From Dactylorhiza incarnata (lineage: Eukaryota > Streptophyta > Magnoliopsida > Asparagales > Orchidaceae), in the NCBI GenBank assembly GCA_033032865.1, contig JAWHQI010000001.1, forward strand, positions 704,001-768,000: a stretch of 64,000 bases of DNA, read 5' to 3'. Within the stretch, counting starts at the first letter, position 1. Each line of letters opens with the position of its first letter. The notes under the pieces are model-generated. The model had not been told where the DNA came from. It saw only the letters and a list, made by a program, of their open reading frames with translations, and did no database searches. The translations under genes and the position numbers were made by a program. Below are positions 1 to 9,661 of the stretch, one piece after another.

Positions 1-160
1 AGATGAATGCTTCTCCTAAATGAATACTCCCCCTAAATTAATGCTCCCCCTAAATGTTAAAGTAAGTTGAAATGATGTATTGTTTAGGTGGAATATTTAG
101 GTGTAATAGTTGTTTGATTTCTTGAATATACTTAATTCTCCCCCTTTTGGTATTAGCAAA
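1..160 (-). promoter_or_regulatory. Multiple polypurine tracts of SIRE-A
   Basis: Read on the minus strand, this stretch repeats TTAGGGGGAG-like purine runs (around bases 25-50) and has another AAAGGGGGAGAA run near 131-147. Repeated polypurine tracts just upstream of the 3' LTR are a known Sirevirus trait and would prime plus-strand DNA synthesis. This implies that the 3' LTR begins just left of the window. Confidence 0.6.
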
Positions 161-1199
161 AGATAATATGAGATAAATTAGTTGTTCTTAAGGGAAGAGA
201 TAGGATGTAAAAATAAGAGTAAGCGAAAGCACTTGCTGGGAAAATGATTGAAGGTCTCGAAGTAATAGGAATATGCCATAGTATTGAATAAACTCATGAA
301 GAGACGGTATAGCTATATGAAGTAATAAAATAAAATAACTTAAACATGATTAAGGTCATTTGAAAGTATCATAGAAAGACACAAGTGTATAGAAATTTGG
401 AATATTTTCGGTCCAATTCTCATGAGATGAATGTTTATATAACATAATGATGTGTACATGTGTTACTTAGATCAAACATATGAAGTTATTTAATGTACAT
501 GATCATTGGAATTGAGAACATAATAGAAGCATATAAAGACAACTTTGACCTTGAAGATATATCACAAGAAGAATAGAATACCATTTTTCTTTTGCACAAG
601 ACACTTTACAATTCTTTCCAAGGTGCTTAACCTCACAATGCTCATTAAGACTTATCAGGAGGGTAAGAAGTGCTTGGTGGAGTATCCTTGTCTTTAATTT
701 AAATTTTTTTGATCACATATTTTGTGATATCTTAATTTTGAGATTTTTATAATTTTTTTAATTGACCAAGGATCTCCGAATTCACTTGAATCGCAAAAGA
801 TGGTGTATATTTGGTTGTGCTAACAAATTAAGGTTGAAAGTAGTATTTATGAAGGGCTATTGTATTATGTTAAAGCAAATATGATTCATGTATATATTAA
901 ATAGAAAAACATATGTATGGATCAAAAGAAGTGAACGTGATAGTTCATTATTATATATAAACAATTTCTCATACTTAGAGGCATGTGAAAACAATTTCCA
1001 ATGGTCTAAACAACTAAGTAGGAGTGTCAATATGATGATAGCTTGGAAATGAAATCATATAATCATGTAAGAGCCATTTTAAAAAAAAAATAAAAAGCAC
1101 ATGGTGTGGCATCAATTCATGCGTTGTAGTATTAATAAAGACATAACTATTGGAAAACATCAAAGGGACCAAAAACTAAAGATTTAAGCAAATCGGGAG
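161..1199. other. SIRE-A spacer, AT-rich, no gene seen
   Basis: This is AT-rich sequence between the polypurine region and the antisense promoter. I see no open frame, no palindromes of the family type and no RNA gene. It would hold the 3' UTR of sense transcripts of SIRE-A. Confidence 0.5.
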
Positions 1200-1256
1200 C
1201 TGTCGGAAATTTCCGACAGTCACTGTCGCCTGGGCGACAGGTAAAAATATAAATAC
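1200..1256 (+). promoter_or_regulatory. Putative internal promoter of the antisense ORF: palindrome pair plus TATA box
   Basis: A perfect 20-bp palindrome (CTGTCGGAAATTTCCGACAG, 1200-1219) is followed by CTGTCGCCtgGGCGACAG (1223-1240). Seven bases later comes TATAAATA (1248-1255). The LTR promoter of the same element, read on its own strand, has the same order (CCGAC/GTCGG palindrome, then GTCGCC/GGCGAC palindrome, then 8 bases, then TATAAA). A start site near 1280 is inferred. The palindromes and the TATA box are seen directly; promoter activity is inference. Confidence 0.55.
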
Positions 1257-1868
1257 GGCTGTAGACCGAGTCAAACCCTATTGTGCATCATTTCCTGGAG
1301 TTAAGGACGAGAGGAAGCTGTCGGATTTCGGCGACAACCCTAGATATAAGGTATGGGGTTTTTGATTTTGAAGTTTTTGACTTAAAACCTTTAGAGATTT
1401 GTGATTTTGGAAAGGAGAGAAGATGAAAGATGTGGTTTTCAGTTTACCTTTGATTAATGGTGTAGATCTTTGAAGTTTTGTGTACTAAAGGTGTAGATCT
1501 AGTGTAAATCAAGTGGATCTTGGTAGATCTTGGTAGATCTAGTGTAAATGTTGTGATTTTTGGGGTTTAAGTGTTTGATTTTTTACATTATTTAATTTCA
1601 AAAATGGAAGATTTTTCTTTTGTAGAAGGTTGAAGAAGATGAATAGTGAGAAGATGTAGTTTTGATCTAAAAATTTTTTTTAGAAAGATGTTAAATCAAA
1701 TATGAAATATAGCTTGATTTTGAGTAGATCTGGAAGTGAATTTAAAAGATTTCAAGAAAAGTTCACTGGAGTACTGTCGGAATTTTCCGACAGTCAATGT
1801 CGCCTGGGCGACATCGTTCCAGTGCACAGAACATGTTTAATCCATTTTTGTTATGTTATGATTGCAGA
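1257..1868 (+). other. 5' leader of the antisense ORF with a possible intron (1351-1867)
   Basis: The leader has a donor-like ATAAG|GTATGG at 1351 and an acceptor-like TATGATTGCAG ending at 1867, two bases before the ATG at 1869. The stretch between is T-rich, as plant introns are. A second palindrome pair (CTGTCGGAATTTTCCGACAG at 1774-1793, ATGTCGCCTGGGCGACAT at 1797-1814) lies inside the candidate intron. Splicing is inferred only from consensus. Confidence 0.35.
1774..1814. repeat. SIRE-A palindrome pair, leader copy
   Basis: CTGTCGGAA-TT-TTCCGACAG is followed after three bases by ATGTCGCC-TG-GGCGACAT. Both have perfect arms and match the pairs in the LTR and at 1200-1240. Confidence 0.8.
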
Positions 1869-2858
1869 ATGGCTTCCAGTTCTAAAGCGCGAAGGAGTAC
1901 GTCTGAAGATGCGCATAGTTCGTATCAAGTTTACCCTGGAATTGAGAAAACCATAGTTGGAGTAGCGAAATATGTTGAATTTGACTCCCCGAAGCAGGAT
2001 CATATCTATGATCGTCTTGCGAATGCAGGTATAATTTCAGTAATCACAGCAGATTCGTTCTCATCCTTTTTGATTCGAGAATTTTATAATCATTTGGAAG
2101 ACCCGAGTTATACTGAATTGGATGGGGGAGTGAGATCTAGAATCCAGGGTCAACATGTGGAAATAACACATGTTGATCTTAGAGAGGAATTCTGTCTTCT
2201 TATGAGTGAAAATATGCCGGATATAGTGGAGAGCTATAGAAAGGATAGAGATTGGACCCTTGTAAACATGAGTTTACATGGGAGTCAAAAAAAGACCCTA
2301 ACCACTGAAGTTTCGTCACTCACTCCGGATGCATATTTTGTCCAAGATATATTAAGGAACTCAGTTATGTTAAAAAGTGGAGATACACGGAGTATCACGA
2401 CACAGTTGACGCTGATTACATACTTTATTATGGAGGAGGAACCTTTTGATGTAGCGGACTTCATACTTTCCCAGATTCGGTATGCTTTTAGATTAAAACA
2501 TCCAAAATGGGTGAAGGTTCATACTCTGCCAATGGGGGCTTTAATTCAGCGTATACTATATAAGAAGTATGGATGGATAGTTCAAGATTCGTATTTTGAT
2601 GATTATTTTCCTGAGATATATTATACGGGTACTATGAAAGTGAAGAAGACGCATAAAAAGGCCCATCCTGGAATTGAGATTAGAGAGCCTCCAATGCCTA
2701 GGGCAGGATCACTACGAGAGTCTATAGATGATCTTCGTGATTCACTAGAGGATCACAAGAAGGAATTGAAGAAGGATCGTAGTAGAATGCAAAAGTTTAT
2801 GAAATTTTTGGTGAAAGGTTTGAAGTTAAAGCCTACTCCGGAAGAAGCGGCCGAATGA
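1869..2858 (+). CDS. Antisense third ORF of SIRE-A, plant mobile-element ('putative plant transposon protein'/env-like) family
   Basis: This 329-codon ORF runs opposite to gag-pol. The frame is open back to an ATG at 1797, but that ATG lies inside a palindrome; I prefer 1869, just after a splice-acceptor-like sequence. The middle of the protein (about residues 175-245) has a helical segment ending in HTLPMGALIQRILYKKYG. This matches my memory of the plant mobile-element domain found in ORFs beside pol in Sireviruses and other plant elements. The C-terminus is charged and possibly coiled (about residues 280-320). No signal peptide or transmembrane segment is visible. The TGA at 2856-2858 may be a mutation, because the same frame stays open for 41 more codons to a TAG at 2982-2984. 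Function is unknown; 'envelope-like' is only a label. Confidence 0.65.
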   Translation: MASSSKARRSTSEDAHSSYQVYPGIEKTIVGVAKYVEFDSPKQDHIYDRLANAGIISVITADSFSSFLIREFYNHLEDPSYTELDGGVRSRIQGQHVEITHVDLREEFCLLMSENMPDIVESYRKDRDWTLVNMSLHGSQKKTLTTEVSSLTPDAYFVQDILRNSVMLKSGDTRSITTQLTLITYFIMEEEPFDVADFILSQIRYAFRLKHPKWVKVHTLPMGALIQRILYKKYGWIVQDSYFDDYFPEIYYTGTMKVKKTHKKAHPGIEIREPPMPRAGSLRESIDDLRDSLEDHKKELKKDRSRMQKFMKFLVKGLKLKPTPEEAAE

Positions 2859-3011
2859 CAAATTCCAGATGAAGAACTGCCACGCCAATCGGTGAGGCAG
2901 ACTCGACGTGGTAAGGCCGTAAGACAAGGACCTCCAGAAGACTGTCCAGAGAGCAGCGGGGCTGGTTATGAGGATTCTGAGTAGTTTTTATCAGGGTGCT
3001 GCTTCTGATTG

Positions 3012-3052
3012 ATGTCGGAATTTTCCGACATCCACTGTCGCCTGGGCGACAG
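3012..3052. repeat. SIRE-A palindrome pair, copy downstream of the antisense ORF
   Basis: ATGTCGGAA-TT-TTCCGACAT (3012-3031) and CTGTCGCC-TG-GGCGACAG (3035-3052) are another copy of the family pair. It lies about 30 bases after the ancestral stop of the antisense ORF, so the ORF is bracketed by palindrome pairs. Confidence 0.8.
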
Positions 3053-3278
3053 TGAACTTCTTCAGATTTCGTTTTCTGTTAATGAACTTAAACTTATGTT
3101 GAATTCTACTGTTTTATGGAACAATTTTTATGTAATATTAATGATGTGTGAATTTTTGTTAAGTCATTTCAAATTCTATGGTTTGATTTAAAATTTTAGT
3201 TTTTCTTTTTAAAATGTATAAGTTTTGTGATGATTTTTTTTTTGTTAAAATTTTATATGCTTTTAAGTAGTGATATAT

Positions 3279-6200
3279 TCATTGTGAAATGTCTAGGATT
3301 CCCAATTCTAGCCTAAGCGTAGAAAAATGGGAATCCGGTAACGGTTTAGTGAATATATCCGCTAGTTGTGAATCCGTTCCTATGAAATTGATTTTTACAT
3401 TACCCTTCTTAATATGATCCCTTATAAAATGATGTCGGACATCTATATGCTTAGATCTAGAATATAATACGGGATTGTTAGTTAAGTCTATAGCACTTTT
3501 ATTATCACACTTTAATTCTACACTACTTTGTTGTATGCCAAAATCTTCTAACGTTTGTGACATCCAAAGAGCTTGGGCACAACAACTACCTAGTGCAATA
3601 TATTCGGCTTCGGTAGTAGAGAGGGCAACAGAATTCTGTTTCCTACTCGATCATGAAATAAGTGAAGGGCCGATAAAATGACAAGTGCCACTAGTGCTTT
3701 TCCTATCTAAAGAACATCCCGCATAATCTGAATCCGAAAAACCATGTAAAATAAAGGAATCATTATGAGGATACCATAATCCTAATTTAGATGTTCCTAT
3801 AAGATATCTAAAGATGCGTTTCACCGCTTTTAAATGTGACTCTTTAGGATTAACTTGAAATCTAGCACATAAACAAACGGCAAACATAATGTCGGGTCTA
3901 GATGCGGTTAAATACAATAAAGATCCTATCATACTTCTATAAAGGGTTTGTTCAATTGAAACACCATTTTCATCTTTTCCTAATTTTAGTGAAGTACTCA
4001 TAGGAGTGTTTGCATGCTTTAGATTTTCAAATCCAAATCTTTTTAACATATCATGAATATATTTGGTTTGACATATAAAAATACCATCATGTTTTTGTGT
4101 AATTTGAAAACCTAGAAAATATGAAAGTTCTCCAACCATGCTCATTTCAAATTCATTTTTCATAATTTGAACTATTTCATTACACAACTCTTCATTAGTG
4201 GCTCCAAAAATAATATCATCAACATAAATTTGTAAAATAACTAAATCATGATCAAATTGCTTAATGAAGAGTGTAGAATCCGCACTTCCTATTTTATAAT
4301 CGTGCTTTAATAAATATTGAGTTAATCGATCATACCAAGCACGAGGCGCTTGTTTTAATCCACAAAGCGCTTTATCTAATTTATAAATATAATTTGGATA
4401 TTTCTCATTTACAAAGCCAGGGGGTTGTTCTACATAAACCTCTTCTTTTATATACCCGTTTAAAATGCGGTTTTGACATCCATTTGATATAATTTAAATC
4501 TTTTAAAACAAGCAAATGCAAGAAATATCCTAACCGCTTCTAATCTTGCTACGGGTGCAAAAGTTTCATCAAAATCTATCCCTTCAATTTGTGCATAACC
4601 TTTTGCAAATAATCTGGCTTTATTTCTAATAATTCTAGATTCACTATCCAAATTATTTTTGAAAATCCACTTAACTCCAACGACAGGATGATTTTTGGGT
4701 CGTTCTAGAAGATTCCAAACCTTATTACGTTCAAATTGATTAAGTTCTTCATTCATAGCTAAAAACCAAAATTCATCATTTAAAGCGGTGGAAACATCTT
4801 TTGGTTCTATTTCAGAGACAAAACTAAGATTTGATAATAAAACATGTAACGATGAACGAGTACTAACCCTTTTTTGCGGATCTCCAATGATAAGCTCCTT
4901 TGGATGATCCTTCGAAAATCTCAATTCACTTGGAGGCACATATTCTTCTCTTTCTTCTTCTTCTCTATCTTCTTCTTCTCTATCTTCTTCTTCTCTTTCT
5001 CCTTCTCTTTCTTCTTCTTTTTCTTCTTCATTTTCTCCAAGTTCTTCATCATCATTCTCCACCGAAGGAAGGGGTTCATCTTCTTTTCATGTAATTTTCT
5101 TTTCTACACATGAAGCAAACTCATCAAACCTAACATGAATAGATTCTTCAACTATTTTTGTTCTTTTATTAAAAATCCTATAAGCTTTACTAGTTGAAGA
5201 ATAGCCAATAAAAATACCTTCATCACATTTTTCATCAAATTTTCCTAAAGAATCTTTAGAATTCAAAATAAAACATTTACAACAAAAAACTTTGAAATAA
5301 GAAACATTTGGTTGTTTATTAAAAATTAATTCATAAGGAGTTAATTTTAAAATAGGGCGAAGCATTACTCTATTAATTACATAACATGCCGTACTAACCG
5401 CTTCAGCCCAAAAAGATTTTGGTAATTTAAATTCAGATAGCATCGTACGGGCTAACTCTTGAAGAGTTCTATTTTTCCTCTCCACTACACCATTTTGCTG
5501 TGGTGTGCGTGGAGCGGAAAATTCATGTTTAATTCCTAACTCCGTACAAAAAGAAATAAACTTTTTATTTTCAAATTCTCCTCCATGATCCGATCGTATG
5601 CGTTTAATTTTTAACTCAAATTCATTTTGAATACGCAAACATAATTTTGAAAATTCTGAAAATGCATCGGATTTGGAGGTTAGAAATAAAGTCCAACAAA
5701 AACGAGAATAATCATCAATCAATACAAATGTGTATTTTCTACCTCCTAAGCTAGAAATTCCAATCGGCCCAAATAAATCCATATGTATTAATTGAAGTGA
5801 CCTAGTGGTAGAAATAATGTTTTTACTTTTGAAAGATGATTTTGAAAATTTTCCTTTTTGGCAAGACACACATAGTGAAGAAGATAAATTTCCATTTAAC
5901 AATGGTAAACCTTTAATTAATTTATCTTTTGAAAGTTTTGTAATTAACTTGGCACTAGTATGTCCAAGTCGCCTATGCCATAAATCTAATTCATCATTTT
6001 TTGATAAAAAACATTTTAAGGTAGAATTTGAAAAATCAAGAAATTTAATCATATATACATTATGACATCTAGGTGCGGTAAAAACAATTTCATTTGTTTT
6101 GGAATTAATAATTTTGCACAAATTTGTAGAAGATTCAAATAAAACATTTAAACCCTTATCACATAATTGACTAATAGAAATCAAATTATGCTTTAATCCT

Positions 6201-6406
6201 TCTACAAATAGAATATTTGAAATTGAAAAATTTTCGTTACCCACAACTCCGATGCCGATGATTTTTCCTTTTCCATTGTCTCTGAATATAACAACTCCTT
6301 TCTTCATCTCCAGGCTAAGGAACTTCTCTTTATTGCCCGTCATGTGCTTTGAACAACCCGAGTCCAAGTACCACACGTCTTCTTTGTCCTTAGCCTGCCA
6401 ACACAC
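3279..6406 (-). pseudogene. pol: SIRE-A pol (protease, integrase, reverse transcriptase, RNase H), broken
   Basis: The frame follows gag directly after one TAG (6409-6407). Order on the minus strand: protease with WYLDSG (about 6375), integrase HHCC zinc site and D,D,E residues (in MDLFGP, RSDHGGEF and VVERKNRT, about 5790-5470), an acidic Glu-rich linker, RT with YVDD (about 4229-4206), and RNase H with the TTEAEYI-type motif near 3610. Breaks seen: TGA at 5089-5087 before the acidic linker; a one-base loss near 4458 just after the conserved QMDVKTAF of RT; and TGA at 3653-3651 where the family has Trp. The final stop is about 3279. Otherwise the domains are well preserved. Confidence 0.9.
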
Positions 6407-8362
6407 CTAGAAAGACGAGGTGAGTAAAGATCTGGTTACCCAAGTGGTTCCACCCATAGTATAGGTAGAAGCCTTAGGCACCCAGATTTGTTTAATTTTA
6501 CTTTTTCCTTCCTTCCAGCAAGAGTCCGTAGTGTGACCAAATCTATTGCATTTGGCACATGTAATGTATTTAGAAGAGTATAACTTTTCTGGACTTTTAC
6601 TGGATGAGGATGCAGTATTTGACAATTCATTAACTTTAGAATTTTTTAAAGTAGATTTTCTGGACTTTTCACTGTCGCCGGCGACAGTAACTGTCGCCGG
6701 GCGATAACGTCCTGACATGTATCCGAGTCCAAACCTTCTAGATCCATGGCATTGGTATCCTAAGATCATATCCAGTGATCTTTGGCCCAGTCCAAATTTT
6801 TTCATGGCTAGTGTTAAGTCATGAATCTGGTTTCTCATTTTTGTATTTTCGGATACTAGATTTACGCATCTACGTTCAAAAGATTTCTTTCCCTCATGGA
6901 CTTTGGAAATTGAAGATTTCAGATCTCTCTCTAAAATCTCATTCTTTTTAGTAAGAATTTTTATTGTAGAATGAGATTTGGAAAGAGATTCTTCAAGTTC
7001 TTTAATTCTTCCCAAAAAGTGATCACACTCTTGGCAAGAAATATCTCTTTTTCCAATAGTCTTAATTTCCTTTAACAATTTTTTCTTTTCTTTAAGTAAA
7101 ATTTCATTTTCAGATTTAAGAAGATCATTATCTTTTAAACTTTTTTCAAAAAATTTGCAAGTCTTTAAAAATTCAGAAAATAATTCATCATAGGTTGGAG
7201 GAGTTACCTCAATGTCGCTTTGGACACTGCATTCATCATCAGATATGACGCTCTTTCCCATTAAGCACATGTTGGCCTCCTCTTCTTTACTTGAGTCTGA
7301 ACTGTTTGCATCCTCAGAAGTAGTATCATTATCCCATGTTTCCGCCTTCAACACCTTCTTCGACCCTTTGTGCTTCTTTTCTTTAAGTTCTTTCAAGTAC
7401 TTTGGACACTTGCTTCGGATGTGTCCTAACTTCTTGCAGTGATAGCACTCCGGTGGCGGTCTCTCTTCCTCCTCATCGCCTTCCTTTCCTTTTTTCTTCC
7501 TAAACGTCTCCTTCTTAAAATATTTCTTAAATGAATTCCTCCTCTCTGGATTTTTCATAAATTTTCTAAACTTTCTAACAAATAAACTTTCTTCATCTTC
7601 TTCATCCTCCTCAGAATCACTACTTTCCTCCTTCTTAGATCTTAGAGCCAATCCCTTCTTCTTTGGCTCCATATACTCTTGTTGTTGAATTTTCAATTCA
7701 ACTTCATGAGTTTTCAAGTTCCCAATGAGGCTCTCCAATTGTAAGGTCTTAAGATCACGTGACTCGGAAATTGCAATCACTTTAGGATTGAACTTCGGGG
7801 GAAGTGATCTTAAGATTTTCCTTACTAAGTCTCCATTTGAGAACACCTTTCCCAGCACCTTTGAGTCGTTCACGATTTTTGTGAATCGTGTGTACATCGT
7901 ATCAATCTCTTCATCTACCTCCATTTTGAACCTTTCAAATTCAGACTCCAGTTGAAATAGCTTTGAATCCTTTACCTGCGAAGTACCTTCATGAGTGATT
8001 TCTAACAGATTCCAAATTTCAAATGCAGTATTACAAGCACAAACTCTATTAAATTCAGTGCGATCTAGTGCGCAAAATAAAGCATTCATGACTTTTGCAT
8101 TGTTCTTACATTTTAATTTATCATTGTCATCCCACTTGTCTTTGGGCTTATCCATAGTTACCTCTCCTACAACAAATGTTGGAGAAGTGTAACTAGATTC
8201 TACCATATTTGAAACTTCTATATCTAGCGCAATTAGAAAACAACGCATACATGTTTTCCAATAATTATAGTTTGTGCCCGTGAATAAAGGTGGTCTACTT
8301 ATCCCTTGCCCCCCAACGAACGCATGATCATTGTGTGCCATTACTCCCGGTGGTAAAACCAT
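6407..8362 (-). CDS. gag: SIRE-A gag, capsid/nucleocapsid polyprotein
   Basis: About 652 codons from an ATG only about 28 bases inside the LTR boundary (a second in-frame ATG lies seven codons on). The N-terminal half has the copia UBN2-type capsid region with FTKIVNDSKVLGK and LVRKILRSLP-like blocks. Then come a basic/acidic linker, CCHC knuckle 1 (CYHCKKLGHIRSKC, about 7456-7410), a coiled-coil Glu/Lys-rich stretch, and knuckle 2 (CAKCNRFGHTTDSC, about 6560-6520). Family palindromes are embedded in the coding sequence at 6672-6709. The ORF ends in a single TAG and pol continues in the same frame, so Pol would need readthrough of this stop, or the stop is a mutation. Confidence 0.9.
   Translation of the reverse strand: MVLPPGVMAHNDHAFVGGQGISRPPLFTGTNYNYWKTCMRCFLIALDIEVSNMVESSYTSPTFVVGEVTMDKPKDKWDDNDKLKCKNNAKVMNALFCALDRTEFNRVCACNTAFEIWNLLEITHEGTSQVKDSKLFQLESEFERFKMEVDEEIDTMYTRFTKIVNDSKVLGKVFSNGDLVRKILRSLPPKFNPKVIAISESRDLKTLQLESLIGNLKTHEVELKIQQQEYMEPKKKGLALRSKKEESSDSEEDEEDEESLFVRKFRKFMKNPERRNSFKKYFKKETFRKKKGKEGDEEEERPPPECYHCKKLGHIRSKCPKYLKELKEKKHKGSKKVLKAETWDNDTTSEDANSSDSSKEEEANMCLMGKSVISDDECSVQSDIEVTPPTYDELFSEFLKTCKFFEKSLKDNDLLKSENEILLKEKKKLLKEIKTIGKRDISCQECDHFLGRIKELEESLSKSHSTIKILTKKNEILERDLKSSISKVHEGKKSFERRCVNLVSENTKMRNQIHDLTLAMKKFGLGQRSLDMILGYQCHGSRRFGLGYMSGRYRPATVTVAGDSEKSRKSTLKNSKVNELSNTASSSSKSPEKLYSSKYITCAKCNRFGHTTDSCWKEGKSKIKQIWVPKASTYTMGGTTWVTRSLLTSSF
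6672..6709. repeat. SIRE-A palindromes inside the gag coding sequence
   Basis: CTGTCGCCGGCGACAG (6672-6687) is a perfect 16-bp palindrome. A second, imperfect copy starts at 6691. They are variants of the LTR palindrome and are translated as part of gag between the two zinc knuckles. Confidence 0.85.
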
Positions 8363-8372
8363 TTTGGAGTAA

Positions 8373-8390
8373 CCTCGCTCTGATACCACT
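8373..8390 (-). promoter_or_regulatory. Primer-binding site of SIRE-A
   Basis: On the minus strand the LTR end CCAACA is followed by AGTGGTATCAGAGCGAGG, complementary to the 3' end of plant initiator tRNA-Met, the usual copia primer. Confidence 0.9.
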
Positions 8391-9661
8391 TGTTGGATCG
8401 TGTGACGCCCTTAGAGGGGGGGGGGGGTGGTGAATAAGGGCCTTTTATAGATTACGAATTTTACTTAATAATTTTTTAAACAGATTTTACTTTTCAAAAA
8501 ATTACTTATAAACAATTTTAAACCAATGCAATTTTTGTATTAAACCAAACACAAATTTCTAAGATAAAGATTTAAGCAAACAAATTTGCAATTAATGAAA
8601 GAAGAATAATTATATTAATCATGAAATTTACATACAATAAAATGATCTTAACAATGCTTAAGATCAATGCACAAATATGATAATATAAATTTCAATAATC
8701 TTGATTTTACCAATCCTTCTCCCAAGGATCGGAAGGCTATCACTTGTCTCTCCCAAGACCAAGCCCAAGCCTATCCTCTAGATCTTCCCAAGATCTAGAC
8801 GTAGCACACAAGGCCACGATTTCCTACCAAGCCATGCAAGGACTTGGACGCTCCGCACAAGGAAGCGATTTTCCCCTAAGCCACGCAAGGACTTAGACGC
8901 CGCACGCAAGACGACGATTTCCCTACCAATACAAAATGAAATGTATGTAAATGAAAATACAATATGAAAAGAACAACTCCCTAGAAATTTAGATCTCTGA
9001 AAAGAAGGTTGAAGCCTCGAGATGATCGTTGATGTAGAAGCGCGCCCGATCTCGTCTTCAATCTCAATCCTTCTTTGCACAAATGGGAGTTGAAGAGGTT
9101 CTGGAGCTCTCTGGTTCGTATGCACTCAGGAAGGGACTTAGAATTATCAATGCATAGAATGCACGAACACAAGGAGTCAATTTATAGAAATTCGCTGTCG
9201 CCTGGGCGACATCGACTGTCGGAATTTCCGACAGCGCTAAACTGCCACTGTAGTGCTGTCATGCGTGCGGTTGCTGTAACCTCCGAGCTGTCGCCTGGGC
9301 GACATCGATGTCGGATTTCCGACAGCGCAAAACTGCCGCATGTAGTGCTGTCGTGGGGGCAGTTGCTGTAACCTCTGAGCTGTCGCCTGGGCGACATCGT
9401 TGTCGGATTTTCGACAGATCAAAACTGCCTTTCGTCGTGCTGACGCGGGGAAAGTAGTTGTAACTTCTCTGCTGTCGCCTGGGCGACATCAGCTGTCGAA
9501 AAATTCCGACAGTGAAATTTTCCTACACTCAAATTGAGCTCCAGCAAAAATGTGAACATCTCTTACATGTTACCTGCACACCATTAATAAAAAATAGAAT
9601 CAAATACAAACGGGACTTTGTTATTATCAAACCGGAGGAGTGCGAAACGCATGCTCCAACA
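8391..9661 (-). repeat. 5' LTR of SIRE-A
   Basis: About 1271 bp, TGTT...AACA ends. U5 carries a C-tract (a G run at 8406-8418 on the plus strand) beside a CTCTAAG-like block, as in the other Sirevirus LTRs here. The U3 side (9190-9515) holds about four tandem units of roughly 90 bp, each with a palindrome pair. Beyond 9661 the interrupted LTR-B continues. Confidence 0.85.
9181..9515 (-). promoter_or_regulatory. SIRE-A LTR core promoter: TATA box and palindrome array
   Basis: Minus-strand TATAAA lies at 9186-9181. Eight bases upstream starts the first of about four palindrome pairs (GTCGCC..GGCGAC and GTCGG..CCGAC, starting near 9195, 9291, 9381 and 9472 on the plus strand). Pairs are separated by a conserved CAAAACTGCC...GTAACCTC-type spacer. 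Several arms have single mismatches. Their placement in U3 next to TATA suggests a regulatory role (inference). Confidence 0.7.

Larger units (their letters stand above)
1..9661 (-). mobile_element. SIRE-A, Sirevirus-type Ty1/copia element (left end outside window)
   Basis: This is a long copia element on the minus strand. Its 5' LTR is at 8391-9661, followed on the minus strand by a primer-binding site complementary to initiator tRNA-Met, gag (8362-6407), pol (6406-3279) and a 3.2 kb pol-to-LTR spacer with a plus-strand ORF. The 3' LTR lies left of base 1, so the TSD cannot be checked. The gag type (UBN2-like, two CCHC knuckles), the long spacer with an additional ORF and repeated polypurine tracts near the left edge all fit the Sirevirus/SIRE lineage. 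Pol has two nonsense codons and one frameshift, so this copy cannot be autonomous as it stands. It interrupts LTR-B at 9661/9662. Confidence 0.9.

Noticed and set aside
7212..8192. Plus-strand ORFs of 65-76 codons inside SIRE-A gag
   Set aside because: Shadows of the well-supported minus-strand gag frame.
9190..9515. CRISPR-like array (repeated palindromes with spacers of about 50 bp) in LTR-A
   Set aside because: The spacers are also repeats, it lies in U3 of a plant LTR next to a TATA box, and there are no cas genes.
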